DNA of 64,000 nucleotides from Hemerocallis citrina (GCA_017893485.1 JACEHZ010000592.1:310001-374000); one strand, 5' to 3'; positions 1 through 11,757 are shown, counted from the stretch's first letter. Notes: a model not told the origin generated them from the sequence alone. Numbers and translations: made by a program.

Positions 1-2048
1 TACCAAGCACGAGGTGCTTGTTTAAGACCGTATAAAGCCTTTTTCAATTTGTAAACATGATCTGGAAATTGTTCATGTTCAAAACCTGGTGGTTGTTTAA
101 CATAAACATTTTCTTTAATAAACCCATTAAGGAAAGCACTTTTAATATCCATTTGATAAAGTATAAAATTCATGAAACAAGCAAAAGATAATAAAATACG
201 AATAGATTCTAGTCTAGCAACAGGAGCATATGTTTCATCAAAATCTATACCTTCTTCTTGATTATACCCTTGAGCAACTAATCTAGCCTTGTTCCTTACA
301 ACTTGTCCTGATTCATCTAACTTATTTTTAAATACCCATTTGGTACCAATAATAGTCTGATCAGGAGGTCGAGGAACTAAATCCCATACATCATTCCTTA
401 TAAATTGGTTTAGTTCATCTTGCATGGCATTCATCCAATATTCATTCTCACAAGCTTCTTGTATATTTTTCGGTTCAAAATCCGACAAAAATGCTGCATG
501 AGAAATCATATTAACATGTGAACGTGTCTGAATACTATGGAAGATGTCACCAATTATTAAGTCATGAGGATGATCTTTAACTTCAACAAATGATTTTGGT
601 AAAGTTGAAGATATCATAATAGGATCAGTCGACTTGACAGGTTCTTCAGTCGACTGCTTCACTTCAGTCGACTGGAAGTCCTTATTAGTCGACTTATCAG
701 TCAGATTAGTTTGTTCTAAAGATTTAATCACATTATCTAAAGGTGATGAATCAATTTCATCATCTTTATTTAAAGTTGATGAAGGTAAAGATTCATCGAA
801 TGTAACATGCATTGACTCTTCAATAGTCATTGTAGACTTATTGAAAATTCTATATGCTTTACTCCTATTTGAGTATCCTAAAAAGATACCCTCATTAGAT
901 CTAGGATCAAATTTGTCTAAATTATCTTTTGTGTTTAGAATAAAACACTTACAACCAAATGTCTTAAAGTAAGAGACATTAGGAATTTTGTTATAAAACA
1001 ACTCATAACAAGTCTTCTTTAGCTTAGGTCTTATAAGAATCCTATTTAAAACATAACAGGCTGTAGCAACAGCTTCAGCCCAAAAGTGCTTTGGTAAATT
1101 GCTTTCAACAAGTATAGTACGTGCGCATTCTTGCAAAGTCCTATTCTTCCTTTCAACCACTCCATTTTGTGGTGAAGCTCTAGGAAATGCAATTGAATGT
1201 GTTATACCATTCTTGTTACAATATTCTGTAAATATTTCATTCTCAAATTCTCCACCATGATCACTTCTAATAGTGACTATGGTTAGAGATCTTTGATTTT
1301 GAATACGTTTACAAAAATGTTCAAATTCATCAAAAGCATCATTTTTATGTTTTAAAAAGAATGTCCAAGTGAATCTTAAAAAATCATATACTAAAACAAA
1401 TACATATCTATTTTTATTTAAAGAAGCAACTCTAGTAGGGCCAAATAAATCCATATGAATTAATTCGAGCGACCTACTAGTAGAAATTACTTCTTTTGTT
1501 TTAAAAGTGAATTTGATTTGTTTTCCTAGTTGACATGCATCACATAACTTATCCTTTTTAAAGGATAGTTTTGGCAGTCCTTTAACTAGGTTATATTTAG
1601 ATAATTTTGAGAGATTCTTCATGTTCACATGTCCAAATCTTCTATGCCATAGCCAAGATTCATTGTTAGAGGCTATTAAACAAAAATCATTTGAAAATTC
1701 AATTGCATTCAAACACAATTCATAAATATTATTTTTACGAAAACCTTGAAAAATAACATTTTGCATAGTAGAGTCATAAATCAAGCATGCATCTTTTTCA
1801 AATACTATTTTATACCCTTTATCACATAATTGACTAATGCTTAAAAGATTATGCTTTAAACCACTAACTAATAATACATTTTCTATGGTAGGGTTAGAGG
1901 TTTTACCGACCATGCCAATACCTATGACTTTGCCATTGTTGTTATCTCCAAAGGTGACAGTTCCTCCATCTATGCTTTGGATGGTGGATAGAAGATTGGC
2001 ATGTCCTGTCATATGCTTTGAACATCCGCTGTCTAGTATCCAGCGATC
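1..2048 (-). CDS. Ty1-copia Pol polyprotein (protease, integrase, start of reverse transcriptase), cut by the window edge
   Basis: One uninterrupted minus-strand frame from 2048 down to base 1. Reading from the right it shows the aspartic protease active site ([13 protein letters not shown] near 2040), a GAG-pre-integrase zinc motif ([12 protein letters not shown] near 1640, then CDAC near 1525), the integrase core ([26 protein letters not shown] at 1460-1140), and the beginning of the copia reverse transcriptase ([54 protein letters not shown]). The order protease-integrase-RT defines copia; gypsy elements have integrase last. The frame is the same as that of gag to its right but is separated from it by stops. 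RT remainder, RNase H and the other LTR lie outside the window. Sequence 620-700 carries four CAGTCGACT-type motifs in coding sequence, giving repeated Ser-Thr-Asp/Glu in a spacer after integrase. The family is certain; the lineage is not. Confidence 0.93.
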
Positions 2049-2375
2049 TTTCTTGGGTACCTATAAAAGATTCAAGGTAAATATGGTACCCTTTTTATTG
2101 GGTCCAAAACATATTAGTTTGGGGAAAACCAAACCCATGAAGAGTTTGATCTTCCTCCATAAGCAGGAATATAATTAATAGAGTTACATATATTTAATAC
2201 ATATGAAGTGATATACGCAATTCTATCATTCTGATTTAAGCTGACTGGAACCCATACTAATTTGTTCTGTCCAGTCGACTTAACAGTGTCCTTCAGTCGA
2301 CTGCTACTGTGAGTCAGTCGACTTGATGGTACACTAGGTCGACTTATATGAGGTTTTGATCTCGTTGAATAAGAT
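2049..2375 (-). other. Decayed gag-pol linker of the copia element with a CAGTCGACT motif array
   Basis: Gag stops at 2376 and the Pol frame resumes at 2048 in the same reading frame. Between them this frame holds about eight stops, including a TAG directly before the protease (2049-2051), where related elements have a sense codon, probably CAG. The frame is clean for the last 30 or so codons (FPKLICFGPNKKG), so part of the linker was coding. 2272-2420 holds six CAGTCGACT-like ten-mers starting at 2272, 2294, 2315, 2336, 2390 and 2411. A second frame (2114-2449) is open across the motif array and is probably accidental. Confidence 0.6.
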
Positions 2376-3950
2376 TCAATTTCTCTGGACAGACGACTGG
2401 TAGATTGGTTCAGTCGACTTAACCCGAACATTAGGCTTGCTTTTATCACTTACATTAACAACCTTAGGCTTTTCAAAAAATTCATACAACTTGTGTGTAA
2501 CACTAGAAATAGATGCTGATTTATTTCTACTACTGTTTTTAGCAGGAGATTCTTTTACAGAAGAACTTTTAAATCCAAGACCATATTTTTGACTAGATTT
2601 TACTTGATGATGAAGGACATCATTTAAATTCTCTTTGCCTTTGTTAAACTTAGATACGTTCTTTGATATCTCTTCATAATTTCTTTTGAGAGTTTCAAGA
2701 TCAGTATCTAAACTTGCAATGCGAGAATTTAAAGATTTCACTTCCTTATCAAGGTTAAGATTTTCTTGAGAAAGTGTTTGATTAACTTTCTCTAGACTCT
2801 TAACTCTAATCTTTTCTTTTTTCAATTCTTGAAATATTTCATTAAATGCATCAAGTAAATCTTCCGATTCATAATCATTACTTACATGATCTTGTGAAGC
2901 CATGAAGCACATGTTTTCCACTTCATTGTTTTCATCCGTTTCATTGTTTTCATCCGTTTCTTCTTCGGAAGACGAATCACTATCATCCCATGTAGCTTGA
3001 TAGGGCTTCTTGTTCTTGGCAAATTTATTCTTTGAATATTTGTCCTTTTTAAAGTTGGATGGTTTTCCCTTGTTCTTTGCATTCTCAAGGGGACAATCCT
3101 TCTTCATGTGTCCTGTTTTATTACACCCGAAACATGTAGGAGGGTCATTAGAATCTCTATTTTTAGAATTAAACTTACCCTTCTTTAAGAATTTTTTGAA
3201 TCTTCGAGTGAACATTGCTATCTCCTCTTCATCTTCTTCATCATCTTCTGAGTTTGTCATGGCTTTAAAAGCCAATGATTTCTTCTTTGCTTGGTGTGAT
3301 TCTGTATCCTTCTTTCGATCTTCAAGTTGGACCTCGTATGCCATGAGATTGCCCACAAGATTCTCAAGAGAAAGTTGTGACAAGTCATTTGCTTCCTCTA
3401 TTGTTGTTGTCTTCTTCTCCCATTCTGGAGTGAGTGCACGTAAGACTTTTCTAACCATCTCTGCTTGAGTGTAAGTCTTTCCAAGTGCCACAAGAGAGTT
3501 AGTGATATCAGTAAATCTGGTGATCATCTCGGACACAGTCTCATTGTCCTTCATTCGGAACATCTCAAACCTGTGAACAAGAACAGAGATTTTAGACTCT
3601 TTAACTTTATTTGTTCCTTCATGTGTTACCTCGAGTGTATGCCAGATTTGATGTGCAGTTGTAGCATTGGATACACGGTTGAATTCTTCCTTTGTGAGTG
3701 CACAAAATAAAGCATTCATTGCTTTGGCATTGTTCATCGTTTGGTTCTTTTGATCATCATTCCATTGTGCATATGGAATAGTAGGAGCAGTGTATTCCGT
3801 CTCTGTCATTTGCCATATCTCGTAGTTGATTGATTGGAGGTAGATTCTCATTCGGCACTTCCAATAATTGTAGTTAGTTCCATCGAATAGCGGTGGCCGT
3901 TGTGTAGATTGGCCTTCATGGTACTGATTTGTATTTGAAGTAGTTGCCAT
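2376..3950 (-). CDS. Ty1-copia Gag (DUF4219/UBN2 type with one CCHC zinc knuckle)
   Basis: A 524-residue structural protein of the retrotransposon particle. I start it at the ATG ending at 3950 (MATTSNTNQYHEG), 14 bases inside the primer-binding site; the open frame reaches 18 codons further but those lie in the primer-site leader. N-terminal DUF4219 (RPPLFDGTNYNYWKCRMRIYL), then the UBN2 capsid region, an acidic stretch, one CX2CX4HX4C zinc knuckle (CFGCNKTGHMKKDC), a Lys-rich segment, and a long C-terminal coiled coil (heptads from about residue 370 to 450). Length, domains and position beside the primer site all fit gag. It ends in the motif array; the normal fusion to Pol is broken by stops. 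Confidence 0.9.
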   Translation of the reverse strand: MATTSNTNQYHEGQSTQRPPLFDGTNYNYWKCRMRIYLQSINYEIWQMTETEYTAPTIPYAQWNDDQKNQTMNNAKAMNALFCALTKEEFNRVSNATTAHQIWHTLEVTHEGTNKVKESKISVLVHRFEMFRMKDNETVSEMITRFTDITNSLVALGKTYTQAEMVRKVLRALTPEWEKKTTTIEEANDLSQLSLENLVGNLMAYEVQLEDRKKDTESHQAKKKSLAFKAMTNSEDDEEDEEEIAMFTRRFKKFLKKGKFNSKNRDSNDPPTCFGCNKTGHMKKDCPLENAKNKGKPSNFKKDKYSKNKFAKNKKPYQATWDDSDSSSEEETDENNETDENNEVENMCFMASQDHVSNDYESEDLLDAFNEIFQELKKEKIRVKSLEKVNQTLSQENLNLDKEVKSLNSRIASLDTDLETLKRNYEEISKNVSKFNKGKENLNDVLHHQVKSSQKYGLGFKSSSVKESPAKNSSRNKSASISSVTHKLYEFFEKPKVVNVSDKSKPNVRVKSTEPIYQSSVQRN

Positions 3951-3963
3951 AGCCTGTAACCTC

Positions 3964-3975
3964 GCTCTGATACCA
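3964..3975 (-). promoter_or_regulatory. Primer-binding site (initiator Met tRNA) of the copia element
   Basis: The minus strand reads TGGTATCAGAGC, complementary to the 3' end of plant initiator methionine tRNA. It is two bases from the end of the LTR stub at 3978 and 14 bases before the gag ATG, the expected order for minus-strand priming. Confidence 0.9.
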
Positions 3976-3977
3976 AG

Positions 3978-4024
3978 TGTTGGATCCTGTAGGCGAGACA
4001 ACAAACACTAGAGGGGGGGTGAAT
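3978..4024 (-). repeat. 47-bp stub of the copia 5' LTR
   Basis: Identical over 47 bases (TGTTGGATCC...GGGGTGAAT) to the start of the full LTR at 4114-4160. After GAAT the sequence switches to family-B LTR sequence, so about 1.35 kb of the 5' LTR is missing. The stub abuts the primer site and is the true LTR edge of the gag-pol element. Confidence 0.85.
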
Positions 4025-4113
4025 TACCACAGGATGTCTGCATGATGAGTCATGTCAGCGATGGGATTCCCCTCCAGATTTTATGTACACGTGCTTGTAA
4101 TCGTAGAACATCT

Positions 4114-5512
4114 TGTTGGATCCTGTAGGCGAGACAACAAACACTAGAGGGGGGGTGAATAGTGTTAATAAAAAACTGCGGAAATTTTCTTCGGTGCAGT
4201 CGACTTGGTTGTGAACCAGTCGACTGATATGACCAAATTAAAGCAAATACAACAACTCTGTACAGTCGACTTATAGATGAGACAGGCGACTGAAGACACA
4301 GTGAAATTACAACTTCTACAAGACTGACCAGTCGACTGATAGTGCAAGGAGTCGACTGTCCAGACAAGTTTTACAGAACTTAAGTAAACAAAAGTAATTG
4401 CAAGATCAAGACAACCAATCACAGAGTACATAAGATACATCCTGGTTCGGTCCTTCCGACCTACATCCAGTCCCCAAGCAACCCACTTGAGATTTCCACT
4501 ATTCTTGAAAAACAAGTTTACAAGAATACCCTACGGCGTTAAGACAACAACCTTGTCTAACCCGTAGACCTTTCTCTCAACCAGAGAAAGCAGACCCACT
4601 CTACTACCGAGAGTGAACGACCGACTCTACAACCTAGAGTCTAAACCACTCTCCAACCGAGAGCAAAAAGAAACAAGAAAAACTTTACATTCAACCTATA
4701 GCCTTGTTGGTGTATTGTGTTGTTGCACGTGGCTAAAACAATGTCGACTTCTATACCCAGTGCAGAACGAAATCGTTGTTATACTGGATTGAGTGTAGAG
4801 AACCAGAGAATTTGAACTAGAAAGCTTTTTCTCAATTTTACACTTAGAATTTCTCAAAGAGTGCTCGGAATCTTAAAAGTATGTTGTAAGATCTTTTCAG
4901 TGAGATCTGAACTCTATTTATAGAGTTAGATCTCCTGGACGTTGGGAGACAGTTATTCCAACTGCCAACCAACGGATCTTAGAGCTTTTGATTTTGAAAA
5001 TTCGATTTTGAAAACAGAAAATGGTCAAAAGCACTCGAACAGTCGACTGGGTTGCCATATGAGTCGACTGGTCAGAGTTTGAATAAATTTAAACAGTTTT
5101 GTACTGTCAGTCGACTGCCAGAGGTATCAGTCGACTGGTACTCAACAGTTAAATTACTTCAAACTGTTTTGACTCTTTTGTTGTTTTTGAGACAGGCGAC
5201 ATTTATGAAATAGTGAGTGTATGTGTGTGTGACAAGGTTTTACAATCATGCTAAGACTTAACAAACGTAAAAATACAATGTTTACAAGACACAACAATTT
5301 GACACATTTGAGCTTGAAGTCTTGAGTCTTGAGTCTTGAATTGAGTCTTGATTCTTGTCTTGAAGCTTTGGCCATTGTCTTTTATCTGGAGCTTTTGTGC
5401 TTGTTCATTTGTTCAGCTGAAATGGTCTTTTGTATGTACAACCTGCACTTTTAGCTGTATAGCATAGACACATGTTGCAGTGTGTTGTGATCATCAAAAT
5501 CAAGAATCAACA
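4114..5512 (-). mobile_element. Solo copia LTR (1399 bp) with 5-bp target duplication CATCT
   Basis: Begins TGTTGGATCC and ends GAATCAACA on the plus strand, with TGTTG/CAACA inverted ends. CATCT precedes it (4109-4113) and follows it (5513-5517), so it is a separate insertion left as a solo LTR by LTR-LTR recombination. The flanks 4025-4113 and 5518 onward join into one continuous B-type sequence. Read on the minus strand, it has a TATA-like box at 4915-4922. At least four pairs of CAGTCGACT-like motifs lie at 4197-4360 and 5040-5140. Confidence 0.88.
4915..4922 (-). promoter_or_regulatory. TATA box of the solo copia LTR
   Basis: The minus strand reads TATAAATA inside a near-palindrome (ACTCTATTTATAGAGT). 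It is the only good TATA candidate in this LTR and lies about 600 bp from its 5' end in sense orientation, as expected for the U3/R border. Confidence 0.5.
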
Positions 5513-6422
5513 CATCTATGATACTTACCGAAATTACAGATAGATACATAGTGGAGACGTGATGAAAGTAAGAGAAAAACATTGAGTATGAGAGCCATTG
5601 GATAGCGGCGAGAGCGTATCCCAGGAATTCCCATGATGAGTCTGGGTGAGGATGCTGCTCCAGAGTACCGTCCCGGTGGCGACGCTCGTGGGATGTTTGA
5701 AGACTACGGGTGGTGTCATGTCTATGGTGAGAGCTGAATTACCACAGGATGTCTGCATGATGAGTCATGTCAGCGATGGGATTCCCTCTAGAGTGCCTAG
5801 GCATGAGTTCGTAGGTCAGAAAACATCTAGGATACTTACCGTAGTTACAGTAGTAGATTAAGTCATGACGAGGGATTGAACCCTACAAGATGAAGAACGA
5901 TTAAGAGGCTTGCCCTCGGACCTATGTAGTATGGGATGCATAGAATCCGAACAAGTGTGCATTAGTGTCATATAATATAATAACTGCATTAAGGACTAAG
6001 TGCACCGCACAACACGACATCAATAGGATAGTCCCTTTGTAGCTTTGTTTGTGATCAAGTTTGTGTTTGCTAAAGTATTTAAGAATCGTTATACTGTATC
6101 TGGCATAGAGAGGATGGCCGTGTATAATATTTCGTCAGTTGTAAGAAACTGACGCACCCACAGTTTTATATGCAGGATTTGGAGTTACATGAAGATATAA
6201 AGATGATTGATGATGTTGTTGATTATTTAAATGTTAAAGTTGTAACAATTGTGCATTCATTATTGTTGTATTTTATTGATTCCGCTGCGTATTGATGTAA
6301 AAGACTCTGATGTAATTATTGTTGAAATCAAAGTTTTAAATTCCTTGTAAAATTGTACGAAAGAAGTGTAAACATCCTGTAGAACACTCGAATTCAGTTG
6401 TTTTGGGATTCGGGGTGTTACA

Positions 6423-8643
6423 CAAGTTTGGAGGTGTTTGGATCAATATTGTGAAAGTTATGATGTTCTTGATTAGAGATGTGAAATCTGTATTTGCTGC
6501 TTATTCTGTTTTGATTGCTACAGTCGGTATTTGAATTTCAAAATAAAAGATGAATTTTAGATAATTTTGTATATTTTCAAACCCCACTAGTTTTACTTGA
6601 TTTGGATTTCGTATGATTGAGTTATGAATGTTTTGGTACAAACGTGTCGATCAATTCCAGATTCTGTTTTGGGTTGGTTTTGTTAACAAATTATTTTCAA
6701 GAACTATTCTATACATAATATCTTGATCTAATTTTTGGTCAGTGTTTCTATATGATGTTAGGGACTACCCGGATTTTTGATGAATTTTAAAGATAAGTTT
6801 TGTGTGGTGTTTCATGTTCTTTTCTAAAATCTACTCATGCTGTATTTTGCTGACTGTTCAGTAAAGAACTATATTTTCACTATACTTCCCTATACTGTAT
6901 GAAAATTCTTTGTGTAATATGAAAGTTAGTAAAATCTATCTATTTTCATATACCTTAGGCGGAATTGGATTTCGATTCACTGGTTGTGAGATATCTTAGT
7001 TTTCGTACAGTAGTGTTGAGATTTCCAGATTCTTTAAACTATGCTTTCTTGATGCTTTGGTATTTTTGACGATTGATCTATAATTACTGGAATATTATGA
7101 AACTTGTGATTTTGAGTCTAGACTGATAGGGGAATACCCCAGATTTTTCGTGGATTTATTTAATGTGTTTTTATGCTGTTTTCATGCTCTTGTATTCGTT
7201 TTCCTGGTTTCTGGCTGAACATAAATTCTGTATTCAAATCAGTTTTGTGCTGAGATGTTGTGAATTACTATATGACTTAATTATACTCGTTGGATTCGTG
7301 TGGATGTCTACTTTCCAGATCCTTCGACGGATCTAGGTTTGCATTTTTGTAGAGATCAGAATCCCTGTTTTAGTATTGATTGGTCTTGCTGTCCTGATTA
7401 TGAACATAGACTATTTTGCCCATATATGTGAATGTATATCATCCATGCATGCTGATTTGTTTCCCTGAACCTAAACCTGATTATACCATGTTAGTTTGAC
7501 ATTAGTTCGTACACATTAATGCATGTTTGTTGACCATAATAAATGTAATTAAGCCGGGGTTTAAGGGAAAGATCTAGTAGTTGAAAATATAGAAACGTGT
7601 ACTTGGAAGAGGACTTGTGTCCTGCCTGCCTATTACGTGTTTATGACTATTTGATTCACGATCCTGTTTACCTGACCTGATTGCATGCTTCCCTATAGGA
7701 AGGTGTTCTCGGAAGATAACCACTAGGTTATACCTGTTTCCTGTACCTGACTGCATTACTTCCCTTAGGAAGGTGTACTCGGAAGAGAACCACTAGGTTC
7801 TACCTGTTCCTGTTTTCTGTACTTAAGTACACTGCCCTATGGACTCCACTATGAAATTTTACTAAGCGAAACTGTTTGTTGTAGCAACCATGTGATAAAA
7901 GTTGGGGCGCATGAAGTGCTATCTAGATAGTAAAATAACAAGATTTGACATAACCTGATACCTGTTACCGGTACACCTGATACCTGTTACTTATTACTTG
8001 TTACTTGATTACCTGATTACCTGATACTTGATACCTATTTACCTGATTACCTGATAATTGATTACATGTTTACCTGTTTACCTGTTTACTTGACACTTGA
8101 CACATGTTACTTGTACCTGTTAGTATACCATGTTGTTAGTTAGTTTCCCCATGTGCTTGTATCCTACATTATTTGTGACCCGCGACTTGCAATTGACGGG
8201 TACTTGTTTTTCTTCTTTCCCCCTTTTTCCTGCAAATTTACTTATTGCAGAACAGGTGGGTCAGCTGCTTGAAGGTATTGGCGAGATGATGTTTTAAATG
8301 CTAGAGACTCTGCTTTATTATTATTAATTTCATTGTTGCTTGAACTGGAATAAAGTGTATTTGGTTATTTGGATATTATTTGTATTTGGGCGATGTGACC
8401 CAGGATATTTATTTTTCTCCAGACTCTGATTTATTTGAGAATATTGTATTTGGTTTCAAGTATATTTATGTTGGTAATCTGTTGCAAGTATTCATGAATG
8501 ATTGTGCCTTTTTGCTTCCGACTCTGATTATTCCTGTGATGTGTTGCAAAGATTCTTAAAACAGCTTATGGATGATGAAAATCATTCGCTGGGCTTTTGT
8601 TATGTACTCGTATTCCGTATTTTTTGGGAAGCGGGGCGTGACA
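6423..8643 (+). mobile_element. Family-A Ty3-gypsy LTR fragment (A1)
   Basis: Plus-strand LTR end GGGGCGTGACA at 8643. Its last 1.1 kb matches the reverse complement of 24476-25620 (for example GGGGTTTAAGGGAAAGA; a block around GTGCTATCTAGATAGTA) and more weakly 28580-29423. No primer site follows; the next base belongs to a truncated minus-strand copia element. No coding potential seen in it. Confidence 0.6.
7960..8125. repeat. Degenerate short tandem repeat (ACCTGATACCTGTT type)
   Basis: About twenty imperfect copies of a 7-9-base unit around TACCTGAT/GTTACCTG. The same simple repeat, reversed, lies at 25090-25260 in the A2 LTR, so it is a normal, fast-changing part of this LTR family. Confidence 0.6.
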
Positions 8644-9900
8644 CTGTGGTGAGTAGGAGGCTAGGGTGGCAAAACCAAACTGGTCAGAAGGACCAGTGGC
8701 ATCAAGTATGTAACATGCCAGTGGAATGCCCGATATAGACAATGTAGACTGACGAACCAGTGGCAGATGGACAGTGTGGGGGGGTGAGATAGGTGGTGTG
8801 TGCCCATGCAACTGTGGGGATGCCGGTGGTGTCTCTATAGGAGGAATAATAGGTGAAACGTCAGTATGAGAATGGAAAGAAGCCAAAGGAGTGGGATCAA
8901 ATGGAATGCAGGAAGATAAGGTCAAAGAGATAAGCCCAACAACTGGGGAGTCAAAAAAACTAGCATCCTTAGGAGATGTCAAGTAGTACGGAGATTCTTC
9001 TACAAAGGAGACATACAAAGGAGACATGTCTGGAAATACGAATACGACCAACCACATGATCAAAACAATGGTATCCTTTATGCTCAGAACTGAGGTTAAC
9101 ACACTTGGCAGCGCATGCTGTGAGCTTCATGCACTTAGTGGGAGGGAGAAGGACATAACAGATGCATCCAAAGGTACGGAGCATACTGTAGTCCGGTGGT
9201 GAGTGACGAAGAGCCTGTTAAGGTGATGTGCCAGACATGGCAGACGAGGGAGTGATGTTAATGAGACTGATAGATGTCATAACAACTTCAACCCATAAAG
9301 AACGAGGGCCAGAAGAGGAGAGTAGAAGAGCGCGAGCCGTCTCAAGGATGTGACGATACTTGCATTCAGCTACACCATTCTACTAATGCGTGTGAGGGCA
9401 TGATTGCTGAAAGAGTGTACCATGAGATTGAAGGATCAATCTCATAATAGCGAAAGTGTACTCACGAGCACCATCTGAGTGAAAGGTTTTGATATGAACA
9501 CCAAACTGAGTGTGAACCATGTTCGTAAAAAACTGGTAAATGTCAGGTATCTCAGAGCGTTGACACATAAGAAACACCCTTGTGTATCTAGTAAAGTTAT
9601 CGATGAAACTAACATAATAGAGATAACCTTTGTGAGAAGTTGTAGGAGATGGTCCCTATATGTCAGAGTGAATAAGTTGAAAATGATGGGTGGTTTGAGA
9701 AGTGCTCTTGTTATTAAAAGGGAGCGTTATGTGTTTGGCCAAATGACAATCATGACAATCAGACAAATGAGTAAAAGAAAAAGGACCAAGGGCACCACTA
9801 CGGGTTAAAGTCTTGAGTCGGGACTCACTAATATGCCATAAATGTCTGTGCCACAGAACAACATCAAAGAACACAGTACCAGCAAAATGAGGATGATATT
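8644..9900 (-). pseudogene. Second copia element: decayed integrase region of Pol
   Basis: Minus-strand fragments in changing frames. WHRHLWHISESRL...CHDCHLAKH (about 9850-9730) is the GAG-pre-integrase zinc motif; IKTFHSDGAREYT (about 9490-9440) is the integrase core; TFGCICYVLLPPTKCMKL and CVNLSSEHKGYHCFD (9180-9040) belong to the integrase C-terminal side; a Pro/Ser-rich spacer follows to 8640. Several stops and frameshifts. RT, RNase H and the 3' LTR are absent; the element ends at the A1 LTR border at 8643/8644. Confidence 0.75.
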
Positions 9901-10053
9901 TATGTGCATAAAGATAATTTAGATGATATAGATGACCATTTCAACTAGCACGCCCAAACTCCTTACAAGTGTATGAACCGGTAATAGAACAACCTAAAGA
10001 ATCAAATATAACGACTAGACCACTATCGCACAACGCACTAATAGAAATCAGGT

Positions 10054-10725
10054 TCATGGATAAAGAGGAGCATAAAGAATATAAGACAATGTAAGGGTAG
10101 GAGAGGTAATTGACCCTGAGTGTGTAGTGAGAAGTTGTGAGCCATCAGATGTGTGTAGGGATGGAGAGTGAGAGGGAAGTGCAGTGTTGGTGGTGAGCAG
10201 TGTATAATTACTAGTAAGATGATGTGATGCACCAGAATCTAAAATCCATAACGAATTCATACCATGAGTAAAAGAGAATGCAAGGACAGAGGGGCCAACA
10301 GTGATAGACTGTCCCAAGAGTTGGAGTTCCAGTTGAGCTAGGCGATGCTGAAGAATAGCCCAATCAGCAGGAGTCAGCAAGGCTGGAGTAATGGTCATGG
10401 CTGAGGATGTAAGGGAAGAAGTGCTGCGAGGAGGAATGAGACTGGTGTTGTTGTGCCATGGATGAAAATGAGGGCAAAAATACTGCTGGTGTCGGGATCG
10501 GGATAGGGAGCTGGATGGTGCTATCATTGTCGGAAGAGGGGGTGGGGCAGGGGTTGGGATGATGCTGGGAGGAGGGAGGAGGGAGGAGGTCAAAATCAGG
10601 ATAATGGCGGCACTACATCTGTCTGAATCGGATGGAGATCGAGATGTGAGGTGGCGTGAAGAGGAAGCTGTAGTAGCGGGAAAGTCGGTAGAGAATAAAA
10701 GAGACGGGTGAGACTGAGGTTCCAT
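10054..10725 (-). pseudogene. Second copia element: shortened gag region joined to protease
   Basis: An open minus-strand frame of 223 codons. The C-terminal part reads SLWILDSGASHHLTSN, the copia protease active site (Asp-Ser-Gly). The N-terminal 130 residues are Ser/Pro-rich and lack a recognisable UBN2 domain or zinc knuckle, so most of gag has been deleted or replaced. The frame is in line with the copia fragments at 8644-9900. Between 10725 and the primer site at 11588 I see no coding sequence; it is G-rich with an ATT microsatellite at about 10764. Confidence 0.65.
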
Positions 10726-11587
10726 TGGAGAAGAAATTTGGCTAATTTTTTTCTTCTGATTATTATTATTATTATTATTTTGCTGGTGACGGTGGTGACG
10801 GCGGCGACGTCAGCTGTGAGTGCAGTAGCAACAAACCGTGCAGTGGGGAAAGGTTAGGATGGCTGGGTTGGGTTGGATTGGGATTATGATTTGGATATCG
10901 GGTTGTGGGTTTGGTTTTGGGTCGGGTTCGTTTTTGTTTTGTTTTGTTTTGGATGCATGTAGGTTATGAGATTATAGGTAACGGGTCAGGTATAGGTTTA
11001 GAAGATGGGTTTTGGATATAGATTTATAGTGATAGAATAAGGTTAAGGTTAGGGTGGAAGTTAATTTGGGTGGCAGCTAGGTTTTGACTAGAAGGAGGAG
11101 ATGCAGTGGAGGGGAGTTGAGGGCCGTCAGTGGTGATGATGGAAGTCGGTGGTGGAATAATTTCGGTGGTTGGTGGTCGAAGGTAAGTTAAGAGTAGATT
11201 CAGGTGGGTTTCGGTCGGGAGGTTGAAGGAAGATGGGTTCGGGAGTTGGAGGAAGATGGGTTCAGTCGGAGATTGAGTGAGATGCTGCCGCCATCGATGT
11301 TGATGTAGTTTGTCGCAATCGGGAAGTTCGACTTCGCGAAAGGGAGGAGTTGCCTAGTCGACGATGAGGAAAAAGAGGAAATTATTGGATTTTGGAGGTG
11401 GCCGTAGTTGCCGCAGTCGACGGCGAGGAAATGAAGGAAATTTTGGGATTTTTAGGGGTGTCGCAGTGTACCGTAGTGGCCGGAGTTGTTGTTGTTGGTG
11501 GTGGGGAGTTGATGTTGCCGAAGTACAAGGGAATTTGTGTAATTATGGTTAGGTATTAGTAAGGGAGAAAATGAATTTAGGGTTAGT

Positions 11588-11599
11588 GCCCTGATACCA
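11588..11599 (-). promoter_or_regulatory. Primer-binding site of the second copia element
   Basis: The minus strand reads TGGTATCAGGGC, one base off the usual initiator-Met site, directly beside TGTTAATGTTAACA at 11600. Its orientation agrees with the copia fragments to the left. Confidence 0.7.
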
Positions 11600-11749
11600 T
11601 GTTAATGTTAACAGCGAGGTTGAAAAATATTATTGGATTATTGGATTGATTATAACAGAGTACAATGTTTCATATATATAGGAGGAAACCAAATACTAAA
11701 CAAATATATAACTTCTTATGAGACTAAATATATAATATAATATATAACA
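11600..11749 (-). mobile_element. Probable short 5' LTR (150 bp) of the second copia element
   Basis: Starts TGTTA next to the primer site, is A/T-rich and ends TAACA at 11749, giving TGTTA/TAACA inverted ends. The other LTR is missing, so the right edge is a best guess. Confidence 0.4.
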
Positions 11750-11757
11750 ATAGTAAA

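Larger units (their letters stand above)
4025..6422 (+). mobile_element. Family-B Ty3-gypsy LTR remnant (B1), split by the solo copia LTR
   Basis: Plus-strand LTR remnant ending GGGGTGTTACA at 6422, about 1 kb once the copia LTR is removed. It shares with the LTRs at 31868, 40459 and about 40147 a block of the form 'GATTGAACCCTA...TATGTAGTATGGGATGCATAGA' (here 5875-5945) and a CTGACG...CAGGATT block (6130-6175). The segment 4021-4069 recurs at 5735-5784, so the LTR held an internal tandem duplication. Its 5' end is lost at the GAAT junction. Confidence 0.6.

Noticed and set aside
626..706. CAGTCGACT repeats as a CRISPR-like array
   Set aside because: Repeat is only 10 bases, spacers about 10-12 bases, the DNA is plant nuclear, and no cas genes exist here.
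1837..2178. Plus-strand frame opposite the copia protease
   Set aside because: Antisense shadow of the minus-strand Pol frame, which has a clear protease motif.
8566..9102. 178-codon minus-strand frame as a host gene
   Set aside because: Its start overlaps copia integrase sequence and the rest is a Pro/Ser-rich copia spacer that runs into an LTR.
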